From DASUBN01 sp964584665 (GTDB taxonomy: Bacteria > Pseudomonadota > Gammaproteobacteria > Natronospirales > REEB76), in assembly GCA_964584665.1 (NCBI GenBank), contig CAZPAO010000028.1:1-26947 (forward strand): DNA of 26,947 nt, in the 5' to 3' direction. The notes beneath the pieces were generated by a model. The model ran no database searches, was not told where the DNA came from, and saw only the letters and a program-made list of their open reading frames with translations. The position numbers were made by a program, and so were the translations under genes. Below, piece after piece: positions 1 through 6,329 of this stretch. Positions within the stretch are counted from its first letter, which is position 1. Every line of letters begins with the position of its first letter.

Positions 1-364
1 GGTCGTAATTGTCCGATCCCACCACTTGCCACACTGATCCACACTTCAACTCCATCGTCATGCGGTCGTTGCGTTCGCTCGCGCGCAGGGCCGGCGGGAA
101 AGCCTGGTCTATGAGCCGGCGGCCCTCACCGTCGCGCCCCTCCCACACCACCATCCGTCCCTGGGTCGCCGTCGGCAGCATGTGCCAGTAGGTGCCGGTG
201 CGCTGGTGCGCCGCTACGGCCGTCCAGTTGATGGCCGTGGAATCCTTGCCCGCGCGCCGGTGCCACACCGCCACTGCGCGTTTGCCGCCGCTCTCCAGGT
301 ATTCCCACATCTGCCGCTGGTGTGGCTGCGGCCGCCAACCGTTAGGCAGCGTGACTTCGGGCAC
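1..364 (-). CDS. Phage terminase large subunit, N-terminal part (runs off the left edge)
   Basis: This is the first 121 codons of a DNA-packaging motor ATPase/nuclease, cut by the window edge. The frame is open from a GTG at 364, preceded by GGAG eight bases upstream; an in-frame TGA lies 36 bases further upstream, and no ATG intervenes. The N-terminus has the usual LPNGWxPxPHQ entry and then VWHRRAGKDS at about residues 30-39, which is the deviant Walker A loop of phage terminases (family norm xxHRRAGKT). A region resembling the following P-loop strand (THWHM-type, here TYWHMLPT) comes next. Walker B and the nuclease domain would lie outside the window. It overlaps the zinc-finger gene by 23 bases and continues the leftward phage operon. 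Terminase identity is a family-pattern judgement; the class is fairly secure, the phage type is not. Confidence 0.85.
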   Translation of the reverse strand, partial: MPEVTLPNGWRPQPHQRQMWEYLESGGKRAVAVWHRRAGKDSTAINWTAVAAHQRTGTYWHMLPTATQGRMVVWEGRDGEGRRLIDQAFPPALRASERNDRMTMELKCGSVWQVVGSDNYD

Positions 365-620
365 CCGGCCTCCGGCTCTTCGGCTTCTGCAGCGTCTCGT
401 TCAGTTCCTGCTGCTGGCGCGCCGCCACCACGCCGGGCTTCGGTGCCGGTCCTTTATATACGCGGCGCCGGCCGGTGGCGGATTCACGGCTGGTCGCGTA
501 GACCCGACCGCTGCCCGCGCAACGCGGGCAATCGCGCACCACCGGCATCCCCAGGGTCCCATGGTCCTTGCCGTCACCGTTGCACCAGCGGCAGGCCTCC
601 ACATCGAGATCATTCCGCAT
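342..620 (-). CDS. Phage-type small zinc-finger protein (two CxxCxGxG motifs)
   Basis: A 92-residue protein with CRWCNGDG at residues 11-18 and CPRCAGSG at about 32-39. These are two DnaJ-like CxxCxGxG knuckles that together give four cysteines, enough for one zinc site. The rest is basic and low in complexity (GRRRVYKGPAPKPG and an RRPGARS tail). The ATG at 620 is inside the 3' end of the TerS-like gene (11-base overlap), and a GGAAGG ribosome site lies just before it, so the two are translationally coupled; its own end overlaps TerL. Small zinc-ribbon proteins of this kind are common next to phage terminases, but their role is unknown. It has no J-domain, so it is not a chaperone. The rare-codon run GTA-TAT-AAA-GGA is unusual for this GC-rich region. 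Confidence 0.7.
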   Translation of the reverse strand: MRNDLDVEACRWCNGDGKDHGTLGMPVVRDCPRCAGSGRVYATSRESATGRRRVYKGPAPKPGVVAARQQQELNETLQKPKSRRPGARSHAA

Positions 621-882
621 GTTTCCCTTCCTGTTTGAATCGCACGATCTTCACGATCAACCCCCCCTCCGGCGTCTTCAGGTTCATGCCCTGGGTCACT
701 TTGCCGTGCGCCCGGTCCAGCACTGTCTGCGTCGCCGATAGCGCCACCCGTTCGTTCTTGCTGTCGATGAGCCCCACCAGCCGCGTGAGCGCATGGGATG
801 CATGCCGTTGCGCCAGTTCCCGCAGGCTGGGCGCAGGTTTCCTCGCGCGCGCCTTCGGCGCACCCGTCTTCCTTGCTGTCAT
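610..882 (-). CDS. Phage terminase small-subunit-like protein
   Basis: A 90-residue protein: a basic N-terminus (KARARKPAP), a central helical stretch (residues 20-60) ending in VLDRAHGKVTQ, and a polar tail. The pattern in which short helical repeats end in xLLDRAxGKPxQ is typical of small proteins found directly upstream of phage terminase large subunits; they are often annotated as small terminase or DNA-packaging proteins that recognise the phage genome end. Position agrees: it heads the run TerS-like, zinc finger, TerL, with overlapping genes. The start at 882 has only a weak GAGA ribosome site. No helix-turn-helix can be asserted by eye, so small-terminase function is inference from pattern and position. 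Confidence 0.6.
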   Translation of the reverse strand: MTARKTGAPKARARKPAPSLRELAQRHASHALTRLVGLIDSKNERVALSATQTVLDRAHGKVTQGMNLKTPEGGLIVKIVRFKQEGKHAE

Positions 883-943
883 CTATGTCTCGCGAAGATG
901 GTGTAAAGTTGCTTCAGGGATGAAGCCGTCTCATGGAGTCGAC

Positions 944-1744
944 ATGTATCCGATGTTCCGCCGTTGCCTGCTTGCCTTCCTCATCACCCTGCTCTCCGCC
1001 TGCGGCGGCGGCACGGGGGACTACGCCGTCGGCGGTGGCGGCGGGAGTGGGGGCGGCGCCACGGCAGCCGTGCAAGGCGTCTGGATCGGCTCCTACAGCA
1101 TCAACGGCACGTCCGGCTCTACGCCGGTGATCGCCGTGATAGCCGAGGGCGGCTACGCGTTCTTCTACGATGAGTTCGGCAACGTCTACGTGCTGCCCAA
1201 GCTCACCGGCAGCACCACCCTCAAGGGCACCCTCAGTGCTTACGCTGCTTTCGGCGGCACTTTTCCGGACGGCCATACCGCCGAGAGCTTCAGCTTGAGC
1301 GGCACCGCCTCCGACACGTCCATCACCGGCACCTTCTCCGGCAACGGCGAGACCGGCAGCTTCGCCCTGACCTCGCTCGCCACCCAGTCCACCGGCGTGT
1401 CCGGGCTGGCCGACCTGGCCGGCAATGCGGGTGGCTTCTACTTCGGTTCCGGCACCGCCGCCGTCGCCCTCACCATCCAAGCCAGCGGTGTCTTCGCCGG
1501 CACGGACGCCAACGGCTGCAACCTGGTCGGCACCTTCGCCAAGGTCCAGGCCAATCCCCTGCTCGTCGCCGTCACCGTCAAGAGCAGCGGCTCATCGGGC
1601 GCTTGTGCGGGCAGCATGACCGGGCTGGGCTTCGTCACCGATAGCGACCTGGGCAACCTGTTCGGCGGCGCCGCCGGCAACTACCTGTATGTCGGCGTCT
1701 CCAATTCCAACGCCGCCTTCGCCGCCGAACTCAGGCTTCCCTGA
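944..1744 (+). CDS. Glycine-rich secreted lipoprotein, copy 1 of a tandem pair
   Basis: A 266-residue lipoprotein. The signal peptide ends in a lipobox, LLSAC, at residues 16-20, so Cys20 should be acylated; with Gly at +2 the outer membrane is the expected site. A Gly-rich linker (about 21-40) leads into a beta-rich body that contains AFFYDEFGN, VLPKLTG, DANGCNLVGT and a C-terminal GAAGNYLYVGV segment. The downstream gene has the same layout and matching motifs (AFFYDQDGI, AMPKITP, GLGCSLTGS, HAAGTYYYITA), so the two are paralogues. Start 944 is chosen over an in-frame ATG at 920 because GGAG sits five bases before it and gives a compact signal peptide. The strand is opposite to the surrounding phage genes, consistent with independently expressed cargo. 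Function unknown. Confidence 0.8.
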   Translation: MYPMFRRCLLAFLITLLSACGGGTGDYAVGGGGGSGGGATAAVQGVWIGSYSINGTSGSTPVIAVIAEGGYAFFYDEFGNVYVLPKLTGSTTLKGTLSAYAAFGGTFPDGHTAESFSLSGTASDTSITGTFSGNGETGSFALTSLATQSTGVSGLADLAGNAGGFYFGSGTAAVALTIQASGVFAGTDANGCNLVGTFAKVQANPLLVAVTVKSSGSSGACAGSMTGLGFVTDSDLGNLFGGAAGNYLYVGVSNSNAAFAAELRLP

Positions 1745-1803
1745 TCCGATGCAGAGCAGGCTTGCGCGGGATACTATTTAGCTTGGCTTAGAGGGGGTGT
1801 GAT

Positions 1804-2568
1804 ATGGATGTGGGCAAGCATGCGTTTGTCTCAGCAGCACTGGTAGCGGTCTTGGTCGCCGGCCTCTCCGCTTGCGGCGGCGGGGGCGGCGGCGATACCG
1901 ACTCCGGTCCACCTAGCTTGTGGCAAGGCACCTACACACCTATACCGACTGAACCGCCTGTCAGGCTCGTCGGTGTCGTCCGGCACGACGGGACGGCCTT
2001 CTTCTACGACCAGGACGGCATCCTGTTCGCCATGCCCAAGATCACCCCGGCCAAGAGCGTGACTGGCGACGCCATCGCCTACCCGCCCTATGGCTTCATC
2101 TTCGTCGGGGGTGCCCCGACCATACAATATGAAGTCACTGCGACCATCACCGACACCGCGCTCCTCGGCCGGTTCCTCATCCAGGGCAGTACCGGCATAT
2201 TCAAGCTCGCCGCTTTCCAGCCCTTTGATGGCGCTCCTTCGGTCGTCCCCGGTGCCTGGTCCGGCGGCTTCATCGGAGGTGGTGGCATCGCGTTCCAGGT
2301 CGGCCCTGGCGGCTCCATTTCCGGATTCGATGGCCTGGGTTGCAGCCTCACAGGATCAGTGGATCTCATCGAACCGGGCCAGAACCTGTTCGACGTATCC
2401 ATCCAGCTGAGTGGTTCTTCGTCACAATGCGATCAGCATCTGAACGGCCTCGCATACGAGAGCAGCAGGGACGACCTGGGGATGTTCGGCCACGCCGCCG
2501 GCACCTATTACTACATCACCGCGTCCGATTCCCGCACCGGCTTCCTCGCGGAACTCAAGGTGCAGTGA
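1804..2568 (+). CDS. Glycine-rich secreted lipoprotein, copy 2 of a tandem pair
   Basis: A 254-residue lipoprotein with a hydrophobic signal segment and lipobox GLSAC (residues 20-24), followed directly by a run of glycines. The mature part has two beta-rich halves. The second half carries GCSLTGS and a paired Cys (SSQCDQ), the same two positions at which the upstream gene has Cys (GCNLVG, GACAG), so a disulfide is plausible. The start is supported by AGAGGGGG seven to eight bases upstream. It lies 59 bases after copy 1 on the same strand and probably shares its transcript. Divergence between the copies is large, so the duplication is old or both copies were acquired together. No enzymatic motif is visible. 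Confidence 0.8.
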   Translation: MDVGKHAFVSAALVAVLVAGLSACGGGGGGDTDSGPPSLWQGTYTPIPTEPPVRLVGVVRHDGTAFFYDQDGILFAMPKITPAKSVTGDAIAYPPYGFIFVGGAPTIQYEVTATITDTALLGRFLIQGSTGIFKLAAFQPFDGAPSVVPGAWSGGFIGGGGIAFQVGPGGSISGFDGLGCSLTGSVDLIEPGQNLFDVSIQLSGSSSQCDQHLNGLAYESSRDDLGMFGHAAGTYYYITASDSRTGFLAELKVQ

Positions 2569-2570
2569 CT

Positions 2571-2771
2571 TCAGCCTAAGCCTTCCATCTTCCTGAAGGC
2601 ACGGCAGGTCTGGGCGAAGCTTAAGCCCGCCTTGGCCTTCTGCTTCCCGAACACCCAGATACCGTTGCGCTCATCCGAACCGTAAGGGCAATGGGCGAAA
2701 GGCCCAGCCACCTTGTAGGCATCGAATCCCTCCTGCAGCACTCTTCTATAGGTCTGCCACCCGAATCTCAC
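2571..2771 (-). CDS. Small Rmf-like protein (ribosome modulation factor family, tentative)
   Basis: A 66-residue protein. The core EGFDAYKVAG, then HCPYG, then DERNGIWVFG follows the spacing of the Rmf family (EGYxAGxxG, xxCPY, xxRxxWxxGW), a small ribosome-hibernation fold that also occurs in phages and plasmids. The GTG at 2771 is preferred over the GTG at 2777 because GGGAG lies six bases before the first and touches the second. It ends two bases after the convergent lipoprotein gene and is on the phage strand. A role in binding ribosomes is known for the family but only inferred here; a C-terminal extension of about 20 residues beyond the canonical Rmf core is unexplained. Confidence 0.45.
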   Translation of the reverse strand: MRFGWQTYRRVLQEGFDAYKVAGPFAHCPYGSDERNGIWVFGKQKAKAGLSFAQTCRAFRKMEGLG

Positions 2772-2807
2772 GGGCACCTCCCAAAATGTCTCTTTTGGCC
2801 TTTGGCG

Positions 2808-2875
2808 GTGTTGCGAGCGCCCTCGGTGTCCTCATGTGCAGAAGAGCACACTCCGGGTCCTCGGGCACCCGCGCC
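2808..2875 (+). repeat. Dispersed repeat, copy A
   Basis: About 68 bases that align, at roughly three identities in four, with the reverse complement of 9028-9096. Shared blocks include GTTGCG, GTCCTCA, AAGAGCAC, CTCCGGG and CCCGCGCC in the same order. It covers the gap between the Rmf-like gene and the small gene at 2914. No transposase or target duplication is visible, so its class is unknown. Confidence 0.6.
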
Positions 2876-2913
2876 TACCCAAAGTCCAAAATCCTCCATT
2901 TTGTGAGGCACCC

Positions 2914-3129
2914 TTAGCCTTCTGAATCGCCGCTGTCCTTGTCCTGCACCGGATCCGCCTCCGGCGCCTTCTTCCGGCCGGCACTTCCTGGTGCGCAGCA
3001 CTCCCCCACGCCCGGCGTCTCGTAGGGTCCCGCTGACTTGATCGGGTTACGGCCCGTCGGATTGATCGGCGACTGGCCCTTGGTGGACTTGCTCATGGAA
3101 CTGCGAGGGTCGTTCTTGCCCATCTTCAT
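2914..3129 (-). CDS. Small hydrophilic protein of unknown function
   Basis: A 71-residue, highly polar protein with no hydrophobic core: Ser/Lys/Asn/Pro-rich N-terminal half, a CC pair near residue 44, and an acidic tail (DKDSGDSEG). Start 3129 is chosen because AGAGGAG (3136-3142) lies six bases upstream; the frame stays open further upstream only through a palindromic repeat whose reading frame yields the familiar IPAFAGMT peptide, which is not real coding. No family is recognised. It lies on the phage strand and may be the last gene before the chromosomal segment. It could be an intrinsically disordered protein or a spurious frame. Confidence 0.45.
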   Translation of the reverse strand: MKMGKNDPRSSMSKSTKGQSPINPTGRNPIKSAGPYETPGVGECCAPGSAGRKKAPEADPVQDKDSGDSEG

Positions 3130-3148
3130 GATCATCTCCTCTGCGTGT

Positions 3149-3175
3149 GTCATCCCGGCGAAGGCCGGGATCCAG
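3149..3175. repeat. REP-like palindromic repeat, copy 1
   Basis: A 27-bp unit centred on the perfect inverted repeat ATCCCGGC-N4-GCCGGGAT (3152-3171). It matches 13477-13503 in the same orientation with a single mismatch in the loop. Such GTCATCCCGGC...GGATCCAG units are a widespread intergenic repeat in proteobacteria. Confidence 0.85.
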
Positions 3176-3201
3176 GTATTGATAGCTTCCAAGACAAATG
3201 A

Positions 3202-3231
3202 AAAGGCCGCTGTCTCTCGACAGCGGCCTTT
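3202..3231. terminator. Strong bidirectional rho-independent terminator
   Basis: The stem AAGGCCGCTGTC pairs with GACAGCGGCCTT around a four-base loop. The plus-strand tail is TTTGTTTG and the minus-strand tail TTTTCATTTG. It lies downstream of the SdpI-like gene and would stop minus-strand transcription before the phage segment. Confidence 0.75.
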
Positions 3232-3250
3232 GTTTGAATCTTGCCGGACG

Positions 3251-3265
3251 CGCACATCCAGCGTG
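3251..3265. repeat. 15-bp direct repeat shared with 9126-9140
   Basis: CGCACATCCAGCGTG is identical at 9126-9140 on the same strand; in both places it is followed within a few bases by GATTTT and lies after an A-flanked GC-rich hairpin. This suggests two decayed copies of one larger intergenic element. Confidence 0.5.
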
Positions 3266-3323
3266 CAGAGATTTTTTCAAAACTGACGCAAACCTACAAC
3301 CCCCTCCCCCTTCGGGCGGGATA

Positions 3324-3647
3324 TCAGCGGCAGCGCTTCATCACCCAGCGCAAGCCCACCGCGCCGTTCACGCAGGTCGCGACGAGCACCGCTGCCGGCG
3401 CCAGCTCCCGCGGGATCACGGACATGAACAGCAGCGAACTCGGCACCACCGCGACCGCAGCCATCATGAAGCCCTGGCCCGCCAGGCGGTTCGCCCGCAT
3501 CCAGTTGCCTTCCGTCGCCAGGGCCCAGTCGGTCGCGAAGCCGAACCAGGGGTTGCGGCCCAGTTCCGGCGCGAAGTGATAGGTCAGCCAGCCCATGGTG
3601 AACAGGGCGGCGGACACGAAACCCATGGCCACGTAAGCATCCAGCAT
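3324..3647 (-). CDS. SdpI-family integral membrane protein
   Basis: A 107-residue protein with about three membrane segments. Between the first and second is FGFATDWALATEGNWMRANRLAG, which matches the SdpI signature (GxRTPWTLxxExxWxxxHRxxG). In Bacillus, SdpI gives immunity to the SdpC toxin and signals its presence; proteobacterial members have no assigned role. The start at 3647 has GAGGGG six bases upstream; the frame is open further back only because it is antisense to the next gene. No toxin gene is adjacent. It is divergent from the DUF4124 gene, so promoters for both lie in 3648-3749. Confidence 0.7.
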   Translation of the reverse strand: MLDAYVAMGFVSAALFTMGWLTYHFAPELGRNPWFGFATDWALATEGNWMRANRLAGQGFMMAAVAVVPSSLLFMSVIPRELAPAAVLVATCVNGAVGLRWVMKRCR

Positions 3648-3749
3648 CGGAATCCCCTCATTTCGCCACGTTACATCGTGTAACGCCGTCAACGGCGCAG
3701 TGGCTTCAGACGTATAGTCCCCAGGTACCCTACGGATCGGGAGCGCATC

Positions 3750-4271
3750 ATGAAGACCCTGCCCCTCTGCCTGCTCTCCCTGGCCGCTATATTGCCGCCT
3801 CTCGCATCCGCAGACAATGCACAGATTTATAAATGGACCGATGCCGCCGACATCGTCCATTACAGCGACAAGCCTCCGGTGGAATCTGTCGCAGACCTGC
3901 AGACCCTGGACATGCCGGCCTTCCCGGCTCAGGACCCCGCCCAGCTGGCTATTCAGCAAGCGGCCCAGCAGGCGGCTCTTATATCTCAGACTGCCACCGT
4001 GCAGCAGCTTCTGGATGCTCAAGCCGCCCAGCGGCAACAGGCGGCAGCTCTGGCGGAACAACAAGCCCAGCTCCAGGCCACCCTCGTGGCCCTGCAGCAG
4101 GCCCAGTCTCAGCCTGAACCGGAGACCGAACCCCTGATTTATTCCTCATCGGATTTCGTTCCCGTGGCTTATCGGCGAAACCTGTACCTGCCTCACCGTC
4201 CGGTGCACAGCAAGCCGTCACGCCCGAGCACTCCGTCCAGGCCTGCCATCTCATTGTTCAGCAAACCCTAA
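3750..4271 (+). CDS. DUF4124 periplasmic protein with Gln/Ala-rich coiled coil
   Basis: A 173-residue secreted protein. Residues 1-21 are a signal peptide (cleavage after ASA); residues 24-42 carry the DUF4124 signature IYKWTDAADIVHYSDKPP; residues 60-120 are a Gln/Ala-rich helix (QQAAQQAA, AQRQQAAALAEQQAQ), likely a coiled coil. The tail is Ser/Pro/Arg-rich. DUF4124 domains occur in many gammaproteobacterial envelope proteins with unknown function. The start is supported by GGGAG (3739-3743). TATAGT at 3713-3718 is a possible -10 element without a clear -35. A perfect terminator follows. Confidence 0.75.
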   Translation: MKTLPLCLLSLAAILPPLASADNAQIYKWTDAADIVHYSDKPPVESVADLQTLDMPAFPAQDPAQLAIQQAAQQAALISQTATVQQLLDAQAAQRQQAAALAEQQAQLQATLVALQQAQSQPEPETEPLIYSSSDFVPVAYRRNLYLPHRPVHSKPSRPSTPSRPAISLFSKP

Positions 4272-4287
4272 ATACTGCTCAGACTAA

Positions 4288-4315
4288 AAAGCCACTATGT
4301 TTACATAGTGGCTTT
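4288..4315. terminator. Bidirectional terminator between convergent genes
   Basis: A perfect 13-bp stem, AAAGCCACTATGT with ACATAGTGGCTTT, around a two-base loop. The minus-strand tail is TTTTTAGTC, and the plus-strand tail is TTTCATATTTATTT. It serves both the DUF4124 gene and the DUF1828-like cassette. Confidence 0.85.
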
Positions 4316-4352
4316 CATATTTATTTGGCGCCGCCTTAGGTGCCGCGCTTAT

Positions 4353-5096
4353 TTATTGAATTAGTGCGATTCTTCGAATGACTTCGGGCGCTCGTGAAAA
4401 CGGCACGACAGTCGCCCCGATTTGAAGCATATTCAAATCTTCAGCACGCCACTGCTCTTGATCATCATAAATAATTCGTTGTTCCAAACCTGGGTGCTTC
4501 GCATTTGCGACATCAAGATTAGCAATTACATGTGCATTAATTGCTGTAGGCTGATAAACAACAGCATCTACAATCAGACGTCTATTTTCCAATCTAACGA
4601 CATTCTCAAACTTATGTGGTTTATTGCTCTTACCAACTATTAATTGATCTTTACTAACTCGATCATCAAATGTATCCCAAAGATATTGACCCACAAGTTT
4701 TTTCAAATCACGCTGAACCTTAATCCTCGCATGATGGAAAAGAAACTCTGCACATTCTCTTGAAGCATTTGCAACGAGCGCCATAGCGCCAGGAATTGCG
4801 CTTGCATCCACGAAATCGGACCTAATAACTCCCTTCTCAATGCGCAAACCATGTGCGCCCACTATATTTCTTAAAATTTTATCGGCTCGCGCAATCTCAA
4901 CACCAGCGCTTTCGATTTCATGAAGCGCGCCGCCCTGATCAGTAACGTAAAATGAGGTTTGACCGCCTCTAATCACTACTTGTACAAACGAATTGCTCGG
5001 ATAGATGTAATGGGTATTTACGCGCACGCCATCGCGGGTCTCACGTAGCGTAAAAACCGCATCAAGTTCCTTTCGCACTACCTCGAGCAAGGTCAT
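4353..5096 (-). CDS. DUF1828-like protein, second gene of an AT-rich cassette
   Basis: A 247-residue soluble protein. Residues 20-75 (TRDGVRVNTHYIYPSNSF, then YVTDQGGALHEIESAG) follow the DUF1828 pattern: a strand pair followed by a TDxGG turn. Residues 165-220 contain RRLIVDAVVYQP and IANLDVANA, a layout like the DUF1829-type C-terminal half with conserved Asp. No catalytic motif can be assigned. It overlaps the upstream gene by ATGA, so the pair is co-translated. Base composition departs sharply from the flanks: 4561-4620 has only 22 G+C of 60, against about 40 of 60 in neighbouring genes, a strong sign of recent transfer. Members of this family tend to be found in accessory DNA; a defence or toxin role is speculation. 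Confidence 0.6.
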   Translation of the reverse strand: MTLLEVVRKELDAVFTLRETRDGVRVNTHYIYPSNSFVQVVIRGGQTSFYVTDQGGALHEIESAGVEIARADKILRNIVGAHGLRIEKGVIRSDFVDASAIPGAMALVANASRECAEFLFHHARIKVQRDLKKLVGQYLWDTFDDRVSKDQLIVGKSNKPHKFENVVRLENRRLIVDAVVYQPTAINAHVIANLDVANAKHPGLEQRIIYDDQEQWRAEDLNMLQIGATVVPFSRAPEVIRRIALIQ

Positions 5097-5617
5097 AAAA
5101 GTCTCTGCCTCGGGGGCAATTCTATCTCGTGGTCCCTTAATTCTATATTAGTTTGCTGGCAAAACCAGCGAAAGGCTTGATCGAATTGTCTTATGTGAAC
5201 ATCCAGCGGCAATGCGACCGACAGCTTGATGGGGGTGCTTACGTCGTGGATTGTGGAACGATTCTGTAACCACGGGTGATAGTGAGGACCAATCACCATT
5301 GCCGGAATGTCCAAACCATGAGGTCTATTGTTATTCGCATGCGCACGCCCAAGCTCGTAATCGAGACGATAGACGGCCCAATGACAGACAAGGGAAATGG
5401 AAAACTTGAGATCGTCAGCATCAGGGAAGGCTGAAAGCACAAGCGAATTAGTAAGCGCTTGCTCCCCTGCTACTTCAATTGGAAACTTAATAACCAACTC
5501 GTCTTCGCCAACTGCGCGCCCCTCTCTCCACAACTGGGCGGCATCGATACCGATTGCCTGCTTTCTAGCAGCAAGATATGCATCGACAGTAGCCAGATAC
5601 TCAGCAACCGTGGGCAT
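5093..5617 (-). CDS. Unknown protein with HYH motif, first gene of the AT-rich cassette
   Basis: A 174-residue soluble protein. The N-terminus is helical (VAEYLATVDAYLAARKQ). The centre has YRLDYELGRAHANN followed by GPHYHPW near residue 113, a cluster of Arg, Asp and His that could form a catalytic or metal site; this arrangement recalls the DUF6978-type family, but that is a tentative match. The start at 5617 has AAGGA about seven to eight bases upstream. It is the promoter-proximal gene and shares a four-base overlap with the DUF1828-like gene. G+C is as low as in its partner. The two genes together look like a self-contained horizontally acquired module. Confidence 0.55.
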   Translation of the reverse strand: MPTVAEYLATVDAYLAARKQAIGIDAAQLWREGRAVGEDELVIKFPIEVAGEQALTNSLVLSAFPDADDLKFSISLVCHWAVYRLDYELGRAHANNNRPHGLDIPAMVIGPHYHPWLQNRSTIHDVSTPIKLSVALPLDVHIRQFDQAFRWFCQQTNIELRDHEIELPPRQRLL

Positions 5618-5688
5618 TACGGCATCCTTTCGATTGGCTCTATGTTACACCCAACGGTATCAAACTTATGGTGCCTATAACCTTGAGA

Positions 5689-5716
5689 TTGCCTAGTTCC
5701 CAGATGTGGTTAAGAT
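5689..5716 (+). promoter_or_regulatory. Candidate sigma-70 promoter for the DUF4337-like gene
   Basis: TTGCCT (5689-5694) and TAAGAT (5711-5716) are separated by 16 bases in an AT-rich stretch 44 bases before the ATG at 5760. A second -10-like TATGAT at 5720-5725 lacks a -35. Prediction only. Confidence 0.35.
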
Positions 5717-5759
5717 ATTTATGATATCCATCTTTTTTCGCAAGACTTAGGGGAATTCC

Positions 5760-6287
5760 ATGACTGAGATCGAGATCCACCACGAGCACGGCCACCACGA
5801 GGCCGACCCCTTCGGCAAGCGGATCGGCGTCATGGTCGGCATCATCGGCATCGTTCTGGCGGCCGTCACCATCGCTTCCCACCGGGAGCACACCAACGCC
5901 GTCATCTTCAAGACCGAGGCCAACGACCAGTGGGCCTTCTACCAGGCCAAGAAGATCCGTGGCCAGGTGCTGGATGTGGGTATCAGCCTCGCCGACACCC
6001 TCGGCAAGTCCAAGGAGACCCAGGACGCTTCCGCCAAGATGGCTGCCCAGCGCGACCATGAGGCTGGTGAGGCGGATGAGATCAAGAAGGAAGCGGAGGC
6101 CAAGGAAGCAGAGACCGCCCGTGCCGAGAAGCGCGCCTTGAATTTCGATCTGGGCGAAGGCCTGCTGGAGTTGGGACTCGTGCTGTCTTCGCTCTATTTT
6201 CTGTCGAAGAAGAAGTCCTTCCCCATCCTGGGCGGCAGCTCAGCCGTCATTGGCTTAAGCATAGCCGCCCTCGCCCTCTTCTACTGA
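5760..6287 (+). CDS. DUF4337-like inner-membrane protein
   Basis: A 175-residue protein. A His-rich N-terminus (HHEHGHHEAD, residues 7-16) precedes a membrane helix at about 22-40. A long charged coiled coil follows (residues 50-130: KTEANDQWAFYQAKKIRGQ, then KKEAEAKEAETARAEKR), and two further membrane helices close the protein (about 135-152 and 156-175). The motif EANDQWAFYQAKKIR is characteristic of DUF4337 membrane proteins, whose role is unknown. The start has AGGGGAA just upstream. It is convergent with the next gene, with a shared terminator. The His cluster could bind metal, but nothing shows it does. Confidence 0.75.
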   Translation: MTEIEIHHEHGHHEADPFGKRIGVMVGIIGIVLAAVTIASHREHTNAVIFKTEANDQWAFYQAKKIRGQVLDVGISLADTLGKSKETQDASAKMAAQRDHEAGEADEIKKEAEAKEAETARAEKRALNFDLGEGLLELGLVLSSLYFLSKKKSFPILGGSSAVIGLSIAALALFY

Positions 6288-6293
6288 GATCGT

Positions 6294-6320
6294 GGCTCCG
6301 GCCCCTTGCGGGCCGGAGCC
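6294..6320. terminator. Terminator hairpin between convergent genes
   Basis: GGCTCCGGCCC (6294-6304) pairs perfectly with GGGCCGGAGCC (6310-6320), followed on the plus strand by GCCTTTCC. It lies between stop codons of the genes at 5760-6287 and 6330-7331. The U-run is short. Confidence 0.6.
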
Positions 6321-6329
6321 GCCTTTCCA

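Noticed and set aside
182..1744. A 520-codon open frame continuous with the first lipoprotein
   Set aside because: The first 250 codons are antisense to three phage genes and have no protein character; the lipoprotein signal peptide and ribosome site define the start at 944.
2768..3001. A 77-codon minus-strand frame between the Rmf-like and small genes
   Set aside because: It lies over dispersed repeat copy A and part of the next gene, with low-complexity Gly/Arg composition.
3648..4064. N-terminal extension of the SdpI-like protein
   Set aside because: It is antisense to the DUF4124 gene, and a good ribosome site precedes 3647.
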